From: Pigmentiphaga humi
Lineage (GTDB): Bacteria > Pseudomonadota > Gammaproteobacteria > Burkholderiales > Burkholderiaceae_B
Reading direction: 5' to 3'
DNA length: 64,000 bases
Assembly: GCF_900606115.1 (NCBI RefSeq)
Contig: NZ_UWPJ01000017.1
Span: 1 to 64,000 of the forward strand
In this document: positions 24,727 to 33,833 of the stretch, piece after piece
Numbering within the stretch: position 1 is the stretch's first letter
Layout of the letters: each line of letters starts with the position of its first letter
The notes under the pieces: generated by a model
Databases searched by the model: none
The model's input: only the letters and a program-made list of their open reading frames with translations
Told to the model about the DNA's origin: nothing
Made by a program: the position numbers and the translations under genes

Positions 24727-26526
24727 ATGCGTACCTGCTATACCGGCCAGGTCTCTACCGAGTACCTGGGACAAACCGTGACACTGTTCGGCTGGGTGCA
24801 CCGGCGCCGCGACCACGGCGGCGTCATCTTCATCGACCTGCGCGACCGCGAGGGCCTGGCCCAGGTCGTCTGCGACCCCGATCGCGCCGACACCTTCCAG
24901 ACCGCCGAACGCCTGCGCAACGAGTTCTGCGTGCGCGTGACCGGCCTGGTGCGCAAGCGCCCCGAGGGCACCACCAACCCCGCGCTGAAGTCGGGCGAGA
25001 TCGAAGTGCTGGCGCACGACATCGAGATCCTGAACGCCTCGGTCACGCCGCCGTTCCAGCTCGACGACGAGAACCTCTCGGAAACCACGCGCCTGACGCA
25101 CCGCGTGCTGGACCTGCGCCGCCCGCAGATGCAGCAGAACATGATGCTGCGCTACCGTGTCTCCATCGAAGTGCGCAAATACCTGGACAGCCTGGGCTTC
25201 ATCGACATCGAGACGCCCATGCTCACCAAGAGCACGCCCGAAGGCGCGCGCGACTACCTGGTGCCTTCGCGCGTCAATGCCAGCCACTTCTTCGCGCTGC
25301 CGCAGTCGCCGCAACTGTTCAAGCAGTTGCTGATGGTGGCCGGGTTCGACCGCTACTACCAGATCGTCAAGTGCTTCCGCGACGAAGACCTGCGCGCCGA
25401 CCGCCAGCCCGAGTTCACGCAGATCGACTGCGAGACCTCGTTCCTGAACGAGCAGCAGATCCGCGACATTTTCGAGAACATGATCCGTCACGTGTTCAAG
25501 GAAGTGAAGGGCGTCGAATTGGCCGATCCGTTCCCGGTCATGCCGTGGAGCGAGGCCATGGGCCGCTTCGGTTCGGACAAGCCCGACCTGCGCGTCAAGC
25601 TCGAGTTCACCGACCTGACCGACGTCATGAAGAACGTCGACTTCAAGGTGTTCGCCAGCGCCGCCAACAGCGAAGGCGGCCGTGTGGTCGCACTGCGCGT
25701 GCCGGGCGGGGCCGAGCTCAGCCGCAGCGAGATCGACGCCTATACGCAGTTCGTCGGCATCTACGGCGCGCGCGGCCTGGCGTGGATCAAGGTCAACGAG
25801 ATCGCCAAGGGCCGCGACGGCCTGCAGTCGCCCATCGTCAAGAACATCCACGACGCCGCGCTGGCCGAGCTGCTCAAGCTCAGCGGCGCGCAAAACGGCG
25901 ACATCCTGTTCTTCGGCGCCGACAAGGCGCGCATCGTCAACGATTCGATCGGCGCGCTGCGCGTGAAGATCGGCCACAGCGAATTCGGCCGCAAGCAGGG
26001 CCTGGTCGAAGGCGACTGGAGGCCGCTGTGGGTGGTCGACTTCCCGATGTTCGAGTACGACGAGGAAGAGCAGCGCTACACTGCCGCGCACCATCCGTTC
26101 ACCTCGCCCAAGGACGGCCACGAGGACTTGCTCGAGACCAATCCCGGCGCGTGCCTGGCCAAGGCCTACGACATGGTGCTCAACGGCTGGGAAATCGGCG
26201 GCGGCTCGGTGCGTATCCACCGCGAGGAAGTGCAGAGCAAGGTGTTCCGCGCCCTCAAGATCGACGCCGAAGAGGCCCAGGTCAAGTTCGGCTTCCTGCT
26301 CGACGCGCTGCAGTACGGCGCGCCTCCGCACGGCGGCATCGCCTTTGGCCTGGACCGCATCGTCACCATGATGACCGGCGCCGAATCCATCCGCGACGTC
26401 ATCGCCTTCCCCAAGACCCAGCGCGCGCAATGCCTGCTGACCGGCGCCCCGTCCATGGTCGACGAGAAGCAGCTGCGCGAACTGCACATCCGCCTGCGCG
26501 CCGCCGAAGTCAAGACGGCGCAATAA
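24727..26526 (+). CDS. aspS: Aspartyl-tRNA synthetase
   Basis: Charges tRNA(Asp) with aspartate. The 599-residue product is a bacterial-type class IIb synthetase: N-terminal OB anticodon-binding domain (about 1-105; [20 protein letters not shown]), motif 1 near [20 protein letters not shown], motif 2 [19 protein letters not shown], the bacterial GAD insertion (about 280-420), and motif 3 [20 protein letters not shown]. The sequence GACGGAGAATTC places a ribosome binding site before the ATG. Whether it is discriminating or also charges tRNA(Asn) cannot be decided by eye. Confidence 0.98.
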   Translation: MRTCYTGQVSTEYLGQTVTLFGWVHRRRDHGGVIFIDLRDREGLAQVVCDPDRADTFQTAERLRNEFCVRVTGLVRKRPEGTTNPALKSGEIEVLAHDIEILNASVTPPFQLDDENLSETTRLTHRVLDLRRPQMQQNMMLRYRVSIEVRKYLDSLGFIDIETPMLTKSTPEGARDYLVPSRVNASHFFALPQSPQLFKQLLMVAGFDRYYQIVKCFRDEDLRADRQPEFTQIDCETSFLNEQQIRDIFENMIRHVFKEVKGVELADPFPVMPWSEAMGRFGSDKPDLRVKLEFTDLTDVMKNVDFKVFASAANSEGGRVVALRVPGGAELSRSEIDAYTQFVGIYGARGLAWIKVNEIAKGRDGLQSPIVKNIHDAALAELLKLSGAQNGDILFFGADKARIVNDSIGALRVKIGHSEFGRKQGLVEGDWRPLWVVDFPMFEYDEEEQRYTAAHHPFTSPKDGHEDLLETNPGACLAKAYDMVLNGWEIGGGSVRIHREEVQSKVFRALKIDAEEAQVKFGFLLDALQYGAPPHGGIAFGLDRIVTMMTGAESIRDVIAFPKTQRAQCLLTGAPSMVDEKQLRELHIRLRAAEVKTAQ

Positions 26527-26534
26527 GCTTCCGC

Positions 26535-26640
26535 CAGGGCACCGCGGATCCGGCTTCGCCGGTCCGCCAGTGCCGCCTCCTCGAGGCACCCGCATAGCGG
26601 GTGGGGGGAGGGGGCCCGCGTCAGCGGGTAGGGGGTGAGT
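26535..26640 (-). repeat. Dispersed 3'-end repeat, family B copy 2
   Basis: Read on the minus strand it begins CCCCCTACCCGCTGACGC inside the last codons of the hydrolase gene, and ends with the core CGGACCGGCGAAGCCGGAT. The first bases encode the hydrolase C-terminus PPTR and its TGA stop. It lies between two convergent genes. Confidence 0.85.
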
Positions 26641-27643
26641 CCACCAATTCGGCTATCGCCGCCTCGACGGCGGCGATGTCGGCCGGGTCCGAACCCGGCG
26701 ATCCGGCGCGGTGGCCCCATATCGAATCCAGGATGCGCAGTTCGGCGCGCGGCATGCCCGCGACCGCCTGGGCGCTGTCTTCGGGCGGGAAATACTGGTC
26801 GGTGCGGCTGGGCATGACGATGGCCGGGCAGGCGATGGCGGCCAGTGCCCGTTGCCAGTCGCCGCCGAATTGCGGATCGGCTCCGATGTCGGCGGTCTGC
26901 CAGGTCCGCATCATCGCCAGCAGGTCGTTCGCGTCGCTATGGATGAAATTGTCGGCCCAGCGGCGTTCGAGATACGCGTCGAGGGTGTCGGCCTCGCGCA
27001 GGTGCAGTCCCGACCGGTAATACTCGGGCGACATCGCCCAGGCGGCATAAGCCCTGCCGACCGCGCGCAGCCCGGCCAGCGGCGAGCTGTCGTAGTTCCC
27101 GCCGTTCCAGCGGCAGTCCGCCTGCAGCGCGGCCTTGATGCTGTCGATGAAGGCGTAGTTATGCGGCGTGGTCCTGGCCGACCCGCACAGCGCGAACATC
27201 CTGCCGACCTGGGACGGAAAACTTGCCGCCCATTGGAACGCGGTCTGGGCGCCCATGGAGCGGCCCACCACCAGTTGCAGGAGGTCGATGCCGAAACGTT
27301 CGGCCAGCAGGCGCCGCTGCAGGCGAACGTTGTCGAGGATGTGGACCGCCGGAAAGCGCGGGCCGTCGAAGGGGGCGGCGGTATTGCTGGGCGAGCTCGA
27401 CAGGCCGTTGCCGAGCAGGTCGACGCACACGATGAAGTGGCGCGACGGGTCGAGCGCCTTGCCGGGTCCGATCAGCCAGGCATTCTTGTGGTGGGTGGAG
27501 CTGAACCAGGTCGGGAACAGGATGGCGTTGTCGCGCCGGGCGTTCAGCGTGCCGCAAGTCGCGAAGGCGAGGCGGGCGCGCGGCAGGGTGGCGCCGCTCA
27601 ACAGTTCGACGCGCTCGAAATCGTGATGACCGTCCGCCATCAT
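26621..27643 (-). CDS. Alpha/beta hydrolase, candidate N-formylmaleamate deformylase
   Basis: Soluble alpha/beta-hydrolase of 340 residues, of the homoserine O-acetyltransferase-like (MetX) branch: ILFPTWFSST, VCVDLLGNGLSSSPSN (oxyanion region), nucleophile elbow VVGRSMGAQTAFQ, a late Asp in PSRTDQYFPP and His in SIWGHRAGSP. The ATGA overlap with the dihydroxypyridine dioxygenase gene suggests it does the next step, deformylation of N-formylmaleamate, although the known NicD enzyme is shorter (about 270 residues) and of another branch. The last four residues and stop come from a repeat element. Function is inferred from context; true homoserine or carboxylate acyl transfer remains possible. 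Confidence 0.75.
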   Translation of the reverse strand: MMADGHHDFERVELLSGATLPRARLAFATCGTLNARRDNAILFPTWFSSTHHKNAWLIGPGKALDPSRHFIVCVDLLGNGLSSSPSNTAAPFDGPRFPAVHILDNVRLQRRLLAERFGIDLLQLVVGRSMGAQTAFQWAASFPSQVGRMFALCGSARTTPHNYAFIDSIKAALQADCRWNGGNYDSSPLAGLRAVGRAYAAWAMSPEYYRSGLHLREADTLDAYLERRWADNFIHSDANDLLAMMRTWQTADIGADPQFGGDWQRALAAIACPAIVMPSRTDQYFPPEDSAQAVAGMPRAELRILDSIWGHRAGSPGSDPADIAAVEAAIAELVDSPPTR

Positions 27644-28704
27644 CGCGAGGCTCCGTGATCGAGGCGCTGATCCGCGGCCACGATCTCGCCGTCGGTCACG
27701 ATGGGTTCACCGTCCAGCGATACGGAGCAGCGCGACATCGGAATGTCCACGTGGCAGGCCGAATGGTTGTTCCCGCCGGCCTCGGCGTTGGGGCCGGTGG
27801 AGAACAGGAAGTTGCCGTAGAAGGAGCGGGCGTCCATGCCCAGGGATTGCTGCTTGTCGCGCGCGCCGAGCGCGGTCCAGGCCGCCTTGGGCTGCAGGCC
27901 CCAGCCCACGTGCGCGACCGCGTAGGCGTCGGGATCGCGGTAGGACTCCAGGTACCGGCGCAGGTAGGCGGCCTCGAAGCCGCCGTCTATGCGCGTGATG
28001 TAGCCGTCGCGCACGTCGAGGACGATGGGCGCGCTTTCGACGTAGCGCTTGATCGGGAACAGCATGTCGCCGACGTCGATGACCACGCGCCCCTGGGCCG
28101 AGCGCTCGGCCGGCCAGGTCGAGATGAAGCCGCTGGGCCAATGGTCCCAATGGCCGGGTTCGTCGGCATAGCCGTATTCGGGCAGCGTGCCGAACTGGCC
28201 CAGCGGCAGGACGAGGTCGGTGCCGGCCGCGGACGTGACGTGCATCGTGCGCGCCGCCCGCAGCCGCGCATCCGCGGCCATCACCCGGCGCTTGTCGTCT
28301 TCGGTCGGCATCAGGCGCGCCAGGATCTCGGGCGGCTCCACCACCATCAGGATCCGGGTGCCGGCGGCGAGGATGTCGAGTTGTTCCGGCGAGTGCAGCA
28401 GGCCCATCAAGTCGATGACCAGGTCGGCCTGTTTGAGCAGCCCGACCGCGAGCGGATTGCCTGAAAGCGGCGTCGCGCCCAGGTGGGCGGTACGGTCGCT
28501 GCCGGGCTGGTGAGGCGCGAGCGGCGGCAGCTCGACGCGGAAGGCCCGGGTGCCGAACGACAGCGCGGCGCGCAGCGCGGCATCGACGTTCTGCGGATGG
28601 CTGGTCTCGCTGGTCAGGACGATGACGCCCTCGCTGCTTTGCAGCCTGCACAGTTCCAGCACGCCTCGCCACATCGCCAGGCGGTGATCGTCGCTGACGG
28701 CCAT
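27640..28704 (-). CDS. nicX: 2,5-dihydroxypyridine 5,6-dioxygenase
   Basis: Extradiol-type, Fe(II)-dependent ring-opening enzyme converting 2,5-dihydroxypyridine to N-formylmaleamate. The 354-residue product has the family length (about 350) and an aminopeptidase-like fold. Metal-ligand candidates are His in AHVGWGLQPKA and the His/Asp pair in SACHVDIPMSR. It follows the maleamate amidohydrolase gene by 15 nt and overlaps the hydrolase gene by 4 nt, so the operon encodes consecutive steps. The symbol follows the nicotinate pathway, but the same enzyme acts in picolinate and hydroxypicolinate routes. Confidence 0.88.
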   Translation of the reverse strand: MAVSDDHRLAMWRGVLELCRLQSSEGVIVLTSETSHPQNVDAALRAALSFGTRAFRVELPPLAPHQPGSDRTAHLGATPLSGNPLAVGLLKQADLVIDLMGLLHSPEQLDILAAGTRILMVVEPPEILARLMPTEDDKRRVMAADARLRAARTMHVTSAAGTDLVLPLGQFGTLPEYGYADEPGHWDHWPSGFISTWPAERSAQGRVVIDVGDMLFPIKRYVESAPIVLDVRDGYITRIDGGFEAAYLRRYLESYRDPDAYAVAHVGWGLQPKAAWTALGARDKQQSLGMDARSFYGNFLFSTGPNAEAGGNNHSACHVDIPMSRCSVSLDGEPIVTDGEIVAADQRLDHGASR

Positions 28705-28719
28705 GATGTCGTCCTCCGG

Positions 28720-29370
28720 TCAGGCGGCGCCTGGGCGCCAGGGGATGAAAGCGTCGAAGCCCGCCAGCGCGGCGTCGAGCGTGATCACGTCCGCATATTT
28801 CTTGTCCAGGTCGAACAGGCTGGCATCGTGGGCGCTGGCCGAGCGGTCGCCGACGCAGTCCGACACCACCATCGGGCGCAGCCCGTGGCACATCGCGTCC
28901 AGGGTGCTGGCGCGCACGCAGCCGCTGGTGGTGCAGCCGGCGATGTAGAGCGTATCGACGCCTTTGGCAATGAGAATGCCGGCCAGGTCGGTGCCGAAGA
29001 AGGCCGACGGCAGGCGCTTGCGGATCACGGTCTCGCCGCTCGCAGGCTGCAGTTCGGGCACGAAATGGCTTTGCGGATTGTCTTCGGTCAGCGTTTTCAG
29101 GCGCGGGACTTTCAGGCAATGGACGTTGTCGTCGCTGCCGTCGCCGGCGTAGACGATGCGCGTGTGCGCGACGGGCCAGCCGCGCCGGCGCGCCTCGGCC
29201 AGCAGCGTGGTGGTGCGTGCGATGGCGGCGCTGATGTTGCCGCCGCCGAACGCGGCAGGGTCGTTGAAACCGATCGTGAAGTCGATCACGAGCAGTGCCG
29301 GGCGCCGGCCGGGCCCCATGCGCTGGCCGAAGTGCTGTCGCGCGAAGATATCCTCTGCCGCCGAACTCAT
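28720..29370 (-). CDS. nicF: Maleamate amidohydrolase (isochorismatase fold)
   Basis: Hydrolyses maleamate to maleate and ammonia at the end of the dihydroxypyridine pathway. The 216-residue isochorismatase-like protein shows the catalytic triad Asp30 (LLVIDFTIGFND), Lys118 (VIRKRLPSAFF) and Cys151 (AGCTTSGCVRAS). The ATG at 29370 overlaps the monooxygenase stop as ATGA. No maleate isomerase gene (NicE) is present nearby, so maleate must be handled by an enzyme encoded elsewhere. Confidence 0.88.
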   Translation of the reverse strand: MSSAAEDIFARQHFGQRMGPGRRPALLVIDFTIGFNDPAAFGGGNISAAIARTTTLLAEARRRGWPVAHTRIVYAGDGSDDNVHCLKVPRLKTLTEDNPQSHFVPELQPASGETVIRKRLPSAFFGTDLAGILIAKGVDTLYIAGCTTSGCVRASTLDAMCHGLRPMVVSDCVGDRSASAHDASLFDLDKKYADVITLDAALAGFDAFIPWRPGAA

Positions 29371-30593
29371 GCGCTTGCCTCGTCGTCCAGCGGTACCGTG
29401 GCGGCGTCGTATTCGAAGATCCAGTCGTAGCGGGCCTGGACCTTGCTGGTTCCCCATTCGCGGTCGATGAAAGCCGGCCCTTCGACCGGATCGGCCAGCG
29501 CCCGGTTGTGGAAGCGGTTGATGTTCTCGGTCGAGCCGGCCACGATGCGGTAGGCGCGTTCGTGCCGCGCACGCTCGTAGCGCTGCAGCGCCGCCGCTAC
29601 GTCGTCGTCGCGTTCCAGGCAGCGGGCGAGCACCACGCCGTCCTCCATCGCGACGTTGGCGCCCTGGGCCAGCAGCGGGAACATCGCGTGGCAGGCATCG
29701 CCCAGCAGCGTGACTCGGCCTTCTGTCCAGGCATCGAGCGGCGGGCGGCGCACGATGCCCCATTTGAACGGCGCGTCGATCGCCCGGATCAGGGCTTGCA
29801 CGTCATCGTGCCAACCCTTGAAGTCGGCCGCGCATTCCTCGGTCGTGCCTTGCACGTTCCACGATTCGGCTACCCAGCCGGTGCGTTCCAGGTAGCCGAC
29901 GAAGTTCATCAGTTCCCCGCGGCGCAGCGGATAGTGGATCACGTGGCCGCCCGGGCCGACCCAGTTGGTGCCGACCGGACGCCGCAGATGCTGCGGCACC
30001 CGCTCCATCGGGATCACGGCGCGCCAGGCCATCATGTCGGCGAAGGTGGCGCGGTCGGAGCCGAAAAGCCGGGTGCGGGTCATCGAATGGATGCCGTCGG
30101 CGCCGATCAGCGCGCTGCCGCGCGCGGTCGCGCCCGATTCGAGCTGGAGCGTGACGCCGTCCCGGTCCTGCTCGAAGCCGGCGCAGCGGGCGCCCAGGCG
30201 GATCGCGTCGGGTTTCAGCGCGCGCACCCCGTCGACCAGCGCGTTGTGCAGATCGACGCGGTATGCCGTGAAGTACGAGAAGCCGAAGCGCCGGACGGCC
30301 TCGGCACCCAGGTCGAACAGCTTCCAGGTCTGGCCCGTGTTCCAGAGCCGGATCTCTTTCCCTTCGGTTTCGCAAGAGCTTGCGCGCACTGCGTCGAGTA
30401 CCCCGAGGTCGGCCAACACTCGCGAGCCGTTGGGGCTGATCTGCACGCCGGCGCCGACTTCGCGCAACTGGTCGGCCTGTTCGTATACCTCGACGTCGAG
30501 GCCCCTGCGCAGCAGGGCCAGGGCGGCGGCGAGGCCGCCGATCCCGGCTCCGGCGATCAGGACGGGCGGTTTGCTGGGGTTGGAAGAATGCAT
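29367..30593 (-). CDS. FAD-dependent aromatic monooxygenase of pyridine pathway
   Basis: Single-component flavoprotein hydroxylase of 408 residues. It has the Rossmann GAGIGGLAAALALLRRG, the DG motif LIGADGIHS and the FAD/ribityl GD motif VTLLGDACHAMFPLLAQGAN. The C-terminal half (SWNVQGTTEECAADFKGWH; STENINRFHN) resembles salicylate and 3-hydroxybenzoate 6-hydroxylases more than Pseudomonas NicC. In context it should form 2,5-dihydroxypyridine by decarboxylative hydroxylation: from 6-hydroxynicotinate (NicC role) or from 5-hydroxypicolinate (HpaM role described in Alcaligenaceae). No NicAB is seen, which favours the second, but this is unproven. Confidence 0.85.
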   Translation of the reverse strand: MHSSNPSKPPVLIAGAGIGGLAAALALLRRGLDVEVYEQADQLREVGAGVQISPNGSRVLADLGVLDAVRASSCETEGKEIRLWNTGQTWKLFDLGAEAVRRFGFSYFTAYRVDLHNALVDGVRALKPDAIRLGARCAGFEQDRDGVTLQLESGATARGSALIGADGIHSMTRTRLFGSDRATFADMMAWRAVIPMERVPQHLRRPVGTNWVGPGGHVIHYPLRRGELMNFVGYLERTGWVAESWNVQGTTEECAADFKGWHDDVQALIRAIDAPFKWGIVRRPPLDAWTEGRVTLLGDACHAMFPLLAQGANVAMEDGVVLARCLERDDDVAAALQRYERARHERAYRIVAGSTENINRFHNRALADPVEGPAFIDREWGTSKVQARYDWIFEYDAATVPLDDEASA

Positions 30594-30633
30594 GCTGGCT
30601 CCATATTGCTGTGCAGGCGGCGGGCGCGCCGCG

Positions 30634-31653
30634 CTATTCGTTCTTGATGCCGGTCCGCTGGACTACGGCCGTCCACTTTTTCAGTTCGGACGAGATGCTT
30701 TGCGCGAATTCCTCCGAGGTGGTGCCCAGGACCTCGAAACCCGCTGCTTCGAGCTGGCCGCGAACGGTCGGGTCGGCCAGCGTCGCGCTCAACTCGCGTG
30801 TCAGCTTGGCGACGATGTCGGGCGGCGTGCCCGCCGGCGCGACCAGCCCGAACCAGCTATAGGCGTCGAAGGGCTTGTGGAGCATCTCGGCGATGGTGGG
30901 CACCTCGGGCAGCATCGGGCTGCGGTTCTGGCCGGTGATCCCATAGGGGACGAGTGCGCCGCTGCGAATGTGGGGCCGCAACGTGGAGACCGCGTCGAAC
31001 AGCAGGTCGATCTGCTTGCCGAGCAGGTCGTTCAGCGCCGGCGCGACGCCGCTGTAGCCGATATGCAGCAGATCGACGCCGAACGTCGATTCGAACAGCT
31101 CGCCGGTCAGGTGGGTCGACGATCCCGTCCCGGCCGAGCCGTACGTCAGCTTGCCGGGCTGCGACTTGACCAGCGCGATGAGGTCGGGCAGCGTCTTGGC
31201 GGGCAGGTCGCCGCGGCCCACGAGCACGTGGGGACTGCGCACCGCCTGGCTGATCGGGGTGAACGACTTGATCGGATCGTAGGCGAGCTTGGGGTAGAGC
31301 GCCGGGCCCATCGCCAGGCTACTGGTGCCGGCCCATAGCAGCGTATAGCCATCGGGCGCGGCCCGCACCACGGCCATCGGGCCAACGGTGCCGCCGCCGC
31401 CCGCGCGGTTTTCGACCACCATCTGCTGGCCCAGCCGCGGCCCCAGAGCCTGGGCGATCGCCCGCGCGCTGGCGTCGGTCGGACCGCCCGGTGCGAAGGG
31501 CACTACCAGCGTGATGGGCTTGGCAGGGTAGGTCTGCGCCGCGCCCGGGCCCGGCAGCAGGGCCGCGAGCACCAGCGCGCCCAGCGCGAATGTCCAGCGC
31601 CGCGCGGTGGCGCTGCCGGAAGAGACTGGCGAGGCAGGGGCAACACCGATCAT
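30634..31653 (-). CDS. Bug/TctC periplasmic receptor of pyridine operon
   Basis: Periplasmic binding protein of the Bordetella uptake gene (Bug, TctC) family, 339 residues. An N-terminal signal (TFALGALVLAALLPGPGAAQ) precedes the family start TYPAKPITLVVPFAPGGPTD, with VENRAGGGGT and the LTYGSAGTGSSTHL ligand loop. The ATG follows GGAG; a longer frame upstream is not used. First gene of the operon, 40 nt before the monooxygenase gene, so it probably captures the pyridine carboxylate substrate. No TctA/TctB permease genes are present. Confidence 0.9.
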   Translation of the reverse strand: MIGVAPASPVSSGSATARRWTFALGALVLAALLPGPGAAQTYPAKPITLVVPFAPGGPTDASARAIAQALGPRLGQQMVVENRAGGGGTVGPMAVVRAAPDGYTLLWAGTSSLAMGPALYPKLAYDPIKSFTPISQAVRSPHVLVGRGDLPAKTLPDLIALVKSQPGKLTYGSAGTGSSTHLTGELFESTFGVDLLHIGYSGVAPALNDLLGKQIDLLFDAVSTLRPHIRSGALVPYGITGQNRSPMLPEVPTIAEMLHKPFDAYSWFGLVAPAGTPPDIVAKLTRELSATLADPTVRGQLEAAGFEVLGTTSEEFAQSISSELKKWTAVVQRTGIKNE

Positions 31654-31765
31654 GGTTTTCTCCAGTGGGACCGTCGGGGAAACGGATACTGCTCGGTGTT
31701 GATTCTTGCGTGGGCGGGCCGGATCGGACAAGCTACGGAACGGATTGAATTCACAAAGAACTCCT

Positions 31766-32770
31766 ATGAACATCTCGACCAAGCAACTGCGAGCGTTCAT
31801 CTATGCCGCGCAGCTGGGCAGCTTTACGCGCGCAGCCGAGCGCCTGCATATGACGCAGGCGGGCTTGAGCGCGATCATCCGGGAACTGGAAGTGCAGATG
31901 GACAGCAGGCTGTTCCACCGCACCACGCGCCTGATTTCGCTGACCGAGGCCGGCCAGCGGCTGCTGCCCGTGGCGGAGCGCGCGGTATCCGATCTGCAGC
32001 GGGTCATGGCCGAAGTCAACGAACTCGAAGCGGTGGCGCGCGGCACCCTGCGCGTGGGCGCGACGCCGCTGGTGGCCAATGACTTGCTGCCGGCAGCCTA
32101 TGTGGAATTCCGCCGCGCCCACCCCGACGTCAAGCTCGAAATCTTCGGGGTGTCGCCCGAGATCATCGAAGAATCCGTGAGCGCCGGCGAACTCGATTTC
32201 GGCCTGGGCGTGTTCCCTCGGCCGATTGCCGACCTGGAGCGCTCGCGGCTGTTCAGCGCGCGCCTGTTCTGCGTCGGTCCGGACAACCGGCGCGTGGCGG
32301 CCTCGCGCGCCGGCAACCCGCTGCGCCGCATCGGCGCCATGACGTGGGACGACCTGCGTGGCAAGCCGCTCATCAGCCTGCCGTCCGAGAATGCGATGCA
32401 GCAACTGATAGACCGGCATCTGCCGCGCGAAGAACCACCGGTGCTGCGCGCGTCCCGCCTGCCGCCCGCTCAGGGGCGGCCTGCTCCGCATGGGGCGGTC
32501 AGGCTGAAAGAAGGCACGGGCATTGCCGAGCGGGCGATCGTCAACCACATCGAAACGCAGATCGCCATGGTCGAGCTGGGGCTGGGCTGGGCCATCGTGC
32601 CCGCGTTCGCGCTGCCCGCGTGCCGCCACTATCGCGTGTCCCTGTACGAACTCGAGCCGGCCGTCGACATCGACTTCTTCCGCATCGTCAGGAAAGGACA
32701 CAAGACGCACAAGCTCCGGGACGAGTTCTGCAAGGTGCTGGTGGCGAATATGACCCCCCCTACGCGCTGA
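31766..32770 (+). CDS. LysR regulator of pyridine operon
   Basis: LysR-type transcriptional regulator of 334 residues. The N-terminal winged helix is typical (MNISTKQLRAFIYAAQLGSF; AGLSAIIRELE), followed by the co-inducer domain from ARGTLRVGATP. It is divergent from the Bug-monooxygenase operon with a 112-bp shared region, so it likely controls that operon. It is about 30 residues longer than usual because of an unconserved stretch near residues 225-255 (ASRLPPAQGRPAPHG) before VNHIETQIAMVELGLG. Its last residues TPPTR and stop lie inside a family B repeat. Confidence 0.88.
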   Translation: MNISTKQLRAFIYAAQLGSFTRAAERLHMTQAGLSAIIRELEVQMDSRLFHRTTRLISLTEAGQRLLPVAERAVSDLQRVMAEVNELEAVARGTLRVGATPLVANDLLPAAYVEFRRAHPDVKLEIFGVSPEIIEESVSAGELDFGLGVFPRPIADLERSRLFSARLFCVGPDNRRVAASRAGNPLRRIGAMTWDDLRGKPLISLPSENAMQQLIDRHLPREEPPVLRASRLPPAQGRPAPHGAVRLKEGTGIAERAIVNHIETQIAMVELGLGWAIVPAFALPACRHYRVSLYELEPAVDIDFFRIVRKGHKTHKLRDEFCKVLVANMTPPTR

Positions 32771-32830
32771 CGCGCGCCCCCAGGGGCGAAACCGGCGGAC
32801 CGGCGGAGCCGGATCCGCGGTTTCCTGGAT
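32752..32830 (+). repeat. Dispersed 3'-end repeat, family B copy 3
   Basis: TGACCCCCCCTACGCGCTGA then CGCGCGCCCCCAGGGGCG and the core CGGACCGGCGGAGCCGGAT. The LysR reading frame runs into it and stops at its TGA (32768-32770). Confidence 0.88.
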
Positions 32831-32935
32831 CGAGAGGCGTACCTTTTAGGTACGGGTGTTTACAATCGGGGACTATGGTTTTGGCGCGCGGCCGGGCTTC
32901 GGCGGCAGACGCGCTTTCCTTCTGGAGGCTTGAGC

Positions 32936-33358
32936 ATGGCCGGCATTCCCCTGTTCCACCTGGCTTTCCCCGTCGACGACCTGGCCCAGGCGCGCGCCTT
33001 CTATGGCGATTTGCTGGGCTGTCCGGAGGGGCGCAGTTCCGATGCGTGGGTGGATTTCAATTTCCACGGGCACCAGATCGTGGCGCATCTGTCGCCGGGC
33101 GAAGCCGGCACCCGGCATACCAGCGCGGTAGACGGCGACGACGTGCCGGTGCGCCATTTCGGCGCCATCCTGCCCATGGACGAGTGGGAAGCGCTGGCGG
33201 AAAAATTGCGCGCGGCCGGGACCCGGTTCGTGATCGAACCGCACGTGCGCTTCAAGGGCGAAGTGGGCGAACAGGCTACTATGTTCTTTTTGGACCCGTC
33301 GGGCAACGCGCTCGAGTTCAAGGCTTTCGGCGACCTGAGTCAGGTCTTCGCCAAGTAG
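32936..33358 (+). CDS. VOC family (glyoxalase-like) protein
   Basis: Small cytoplasmic metalloenzyme-fold protein of 140 residues. It shows two beta-alpha-beta-beta-beta modules: [20 protein letters not shown] with candidate ligand His, and [15 protein letters not shown] with the C-terminal Glu ligand. This subgroup contains dioxygenase-like and glyoxalase-like proteins of unknown substrate. GGAGG at 32924 supports the ATG at 32936. It precedes the DUF423 gene by 49 nt on the same strand. Confidence 0.88.
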   Translation: MAGIPLFHLAFPVDDLAQARAFYGDLLGCPEGRSSDAWVDFNFHGHQIVAHLSPGEAGTRHTSAVDGDDVPVRHFGAILPMDEWEALAEKLRAAGTRFVIEPHVRFKGEVGEQATMFFLDPSGNALEFKAFGDLSQVFAK

Positions 33359-33407
33359 GCATCATCATCGCGCGCCGCCCGCCTCCTGTTTTCCTAGGAA
33401 GCGCTGC

Positions 33408-33776
33408 ATGTTGTTATCGTCTCGAGTATTGCTGGGCTGCGCCGCACCGATGGGCGCGGCGGGTGTCATCCTGGCCGCGATGGCCACGCATCTGACCGGC
33501 GGTGGCGTTCTTTCCACCGCCGCCCTGTTCCTGCTGCTGCACGCAACGGCGGTGGTCGGCCTGGCTGCCGTCGTGCCGCACGTCCAGCGCGGCCGGGCTG
33601 CGCTGGTGGGCGCGGCGGGCCTGATCATTGCCGGCACCCTGCTGTTCTCGGTCGACCTGGCGCTGCGCCAACTGGCCGGCGTCAAGCTGCTGTGGGGCAC
33701 CGCGCCGTTCGGCGGCGGCGCCATGATCGTCGGCTGGCTGGGGGTGGTGATTCCCGCCTTGCTGCCGCAGCGTTGA
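33408..33776 (+). CDS. DUF423 membrane protein
   Basis: Small integral inner-membrane protein of 122 residues with four hydrophobic helices. Family features include GCAAPMGAAGVILAAMATH near the start, FLLLHATAVVGLAA in helix 2 and LLWGTAPFGGGAMIVGWLG in the last third. DUF423 (YgdD-like) proteins have no established function. AGGAA precedes the ATG. Probably in one unit with the VOC gene. Confidence 0.87.
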   Translation: MLLSSRVLLGCAAPMGAAGVILAAMATHLTGGGVLSTAALFLLLHATAVVGLAAVVPHVQRGRAALVGAAGLIIAGTLLFSVDLALRQLAGVKLLWGTAPFGGGAMIVGWLGVVIPALLPQR

Positions 33777-33833
33777 GCGCAAGCGCTGCGGCTGCCTTCG
33801 CGTCGCGCGGGCGGCTGCGCGGCCCCGGCCCGA

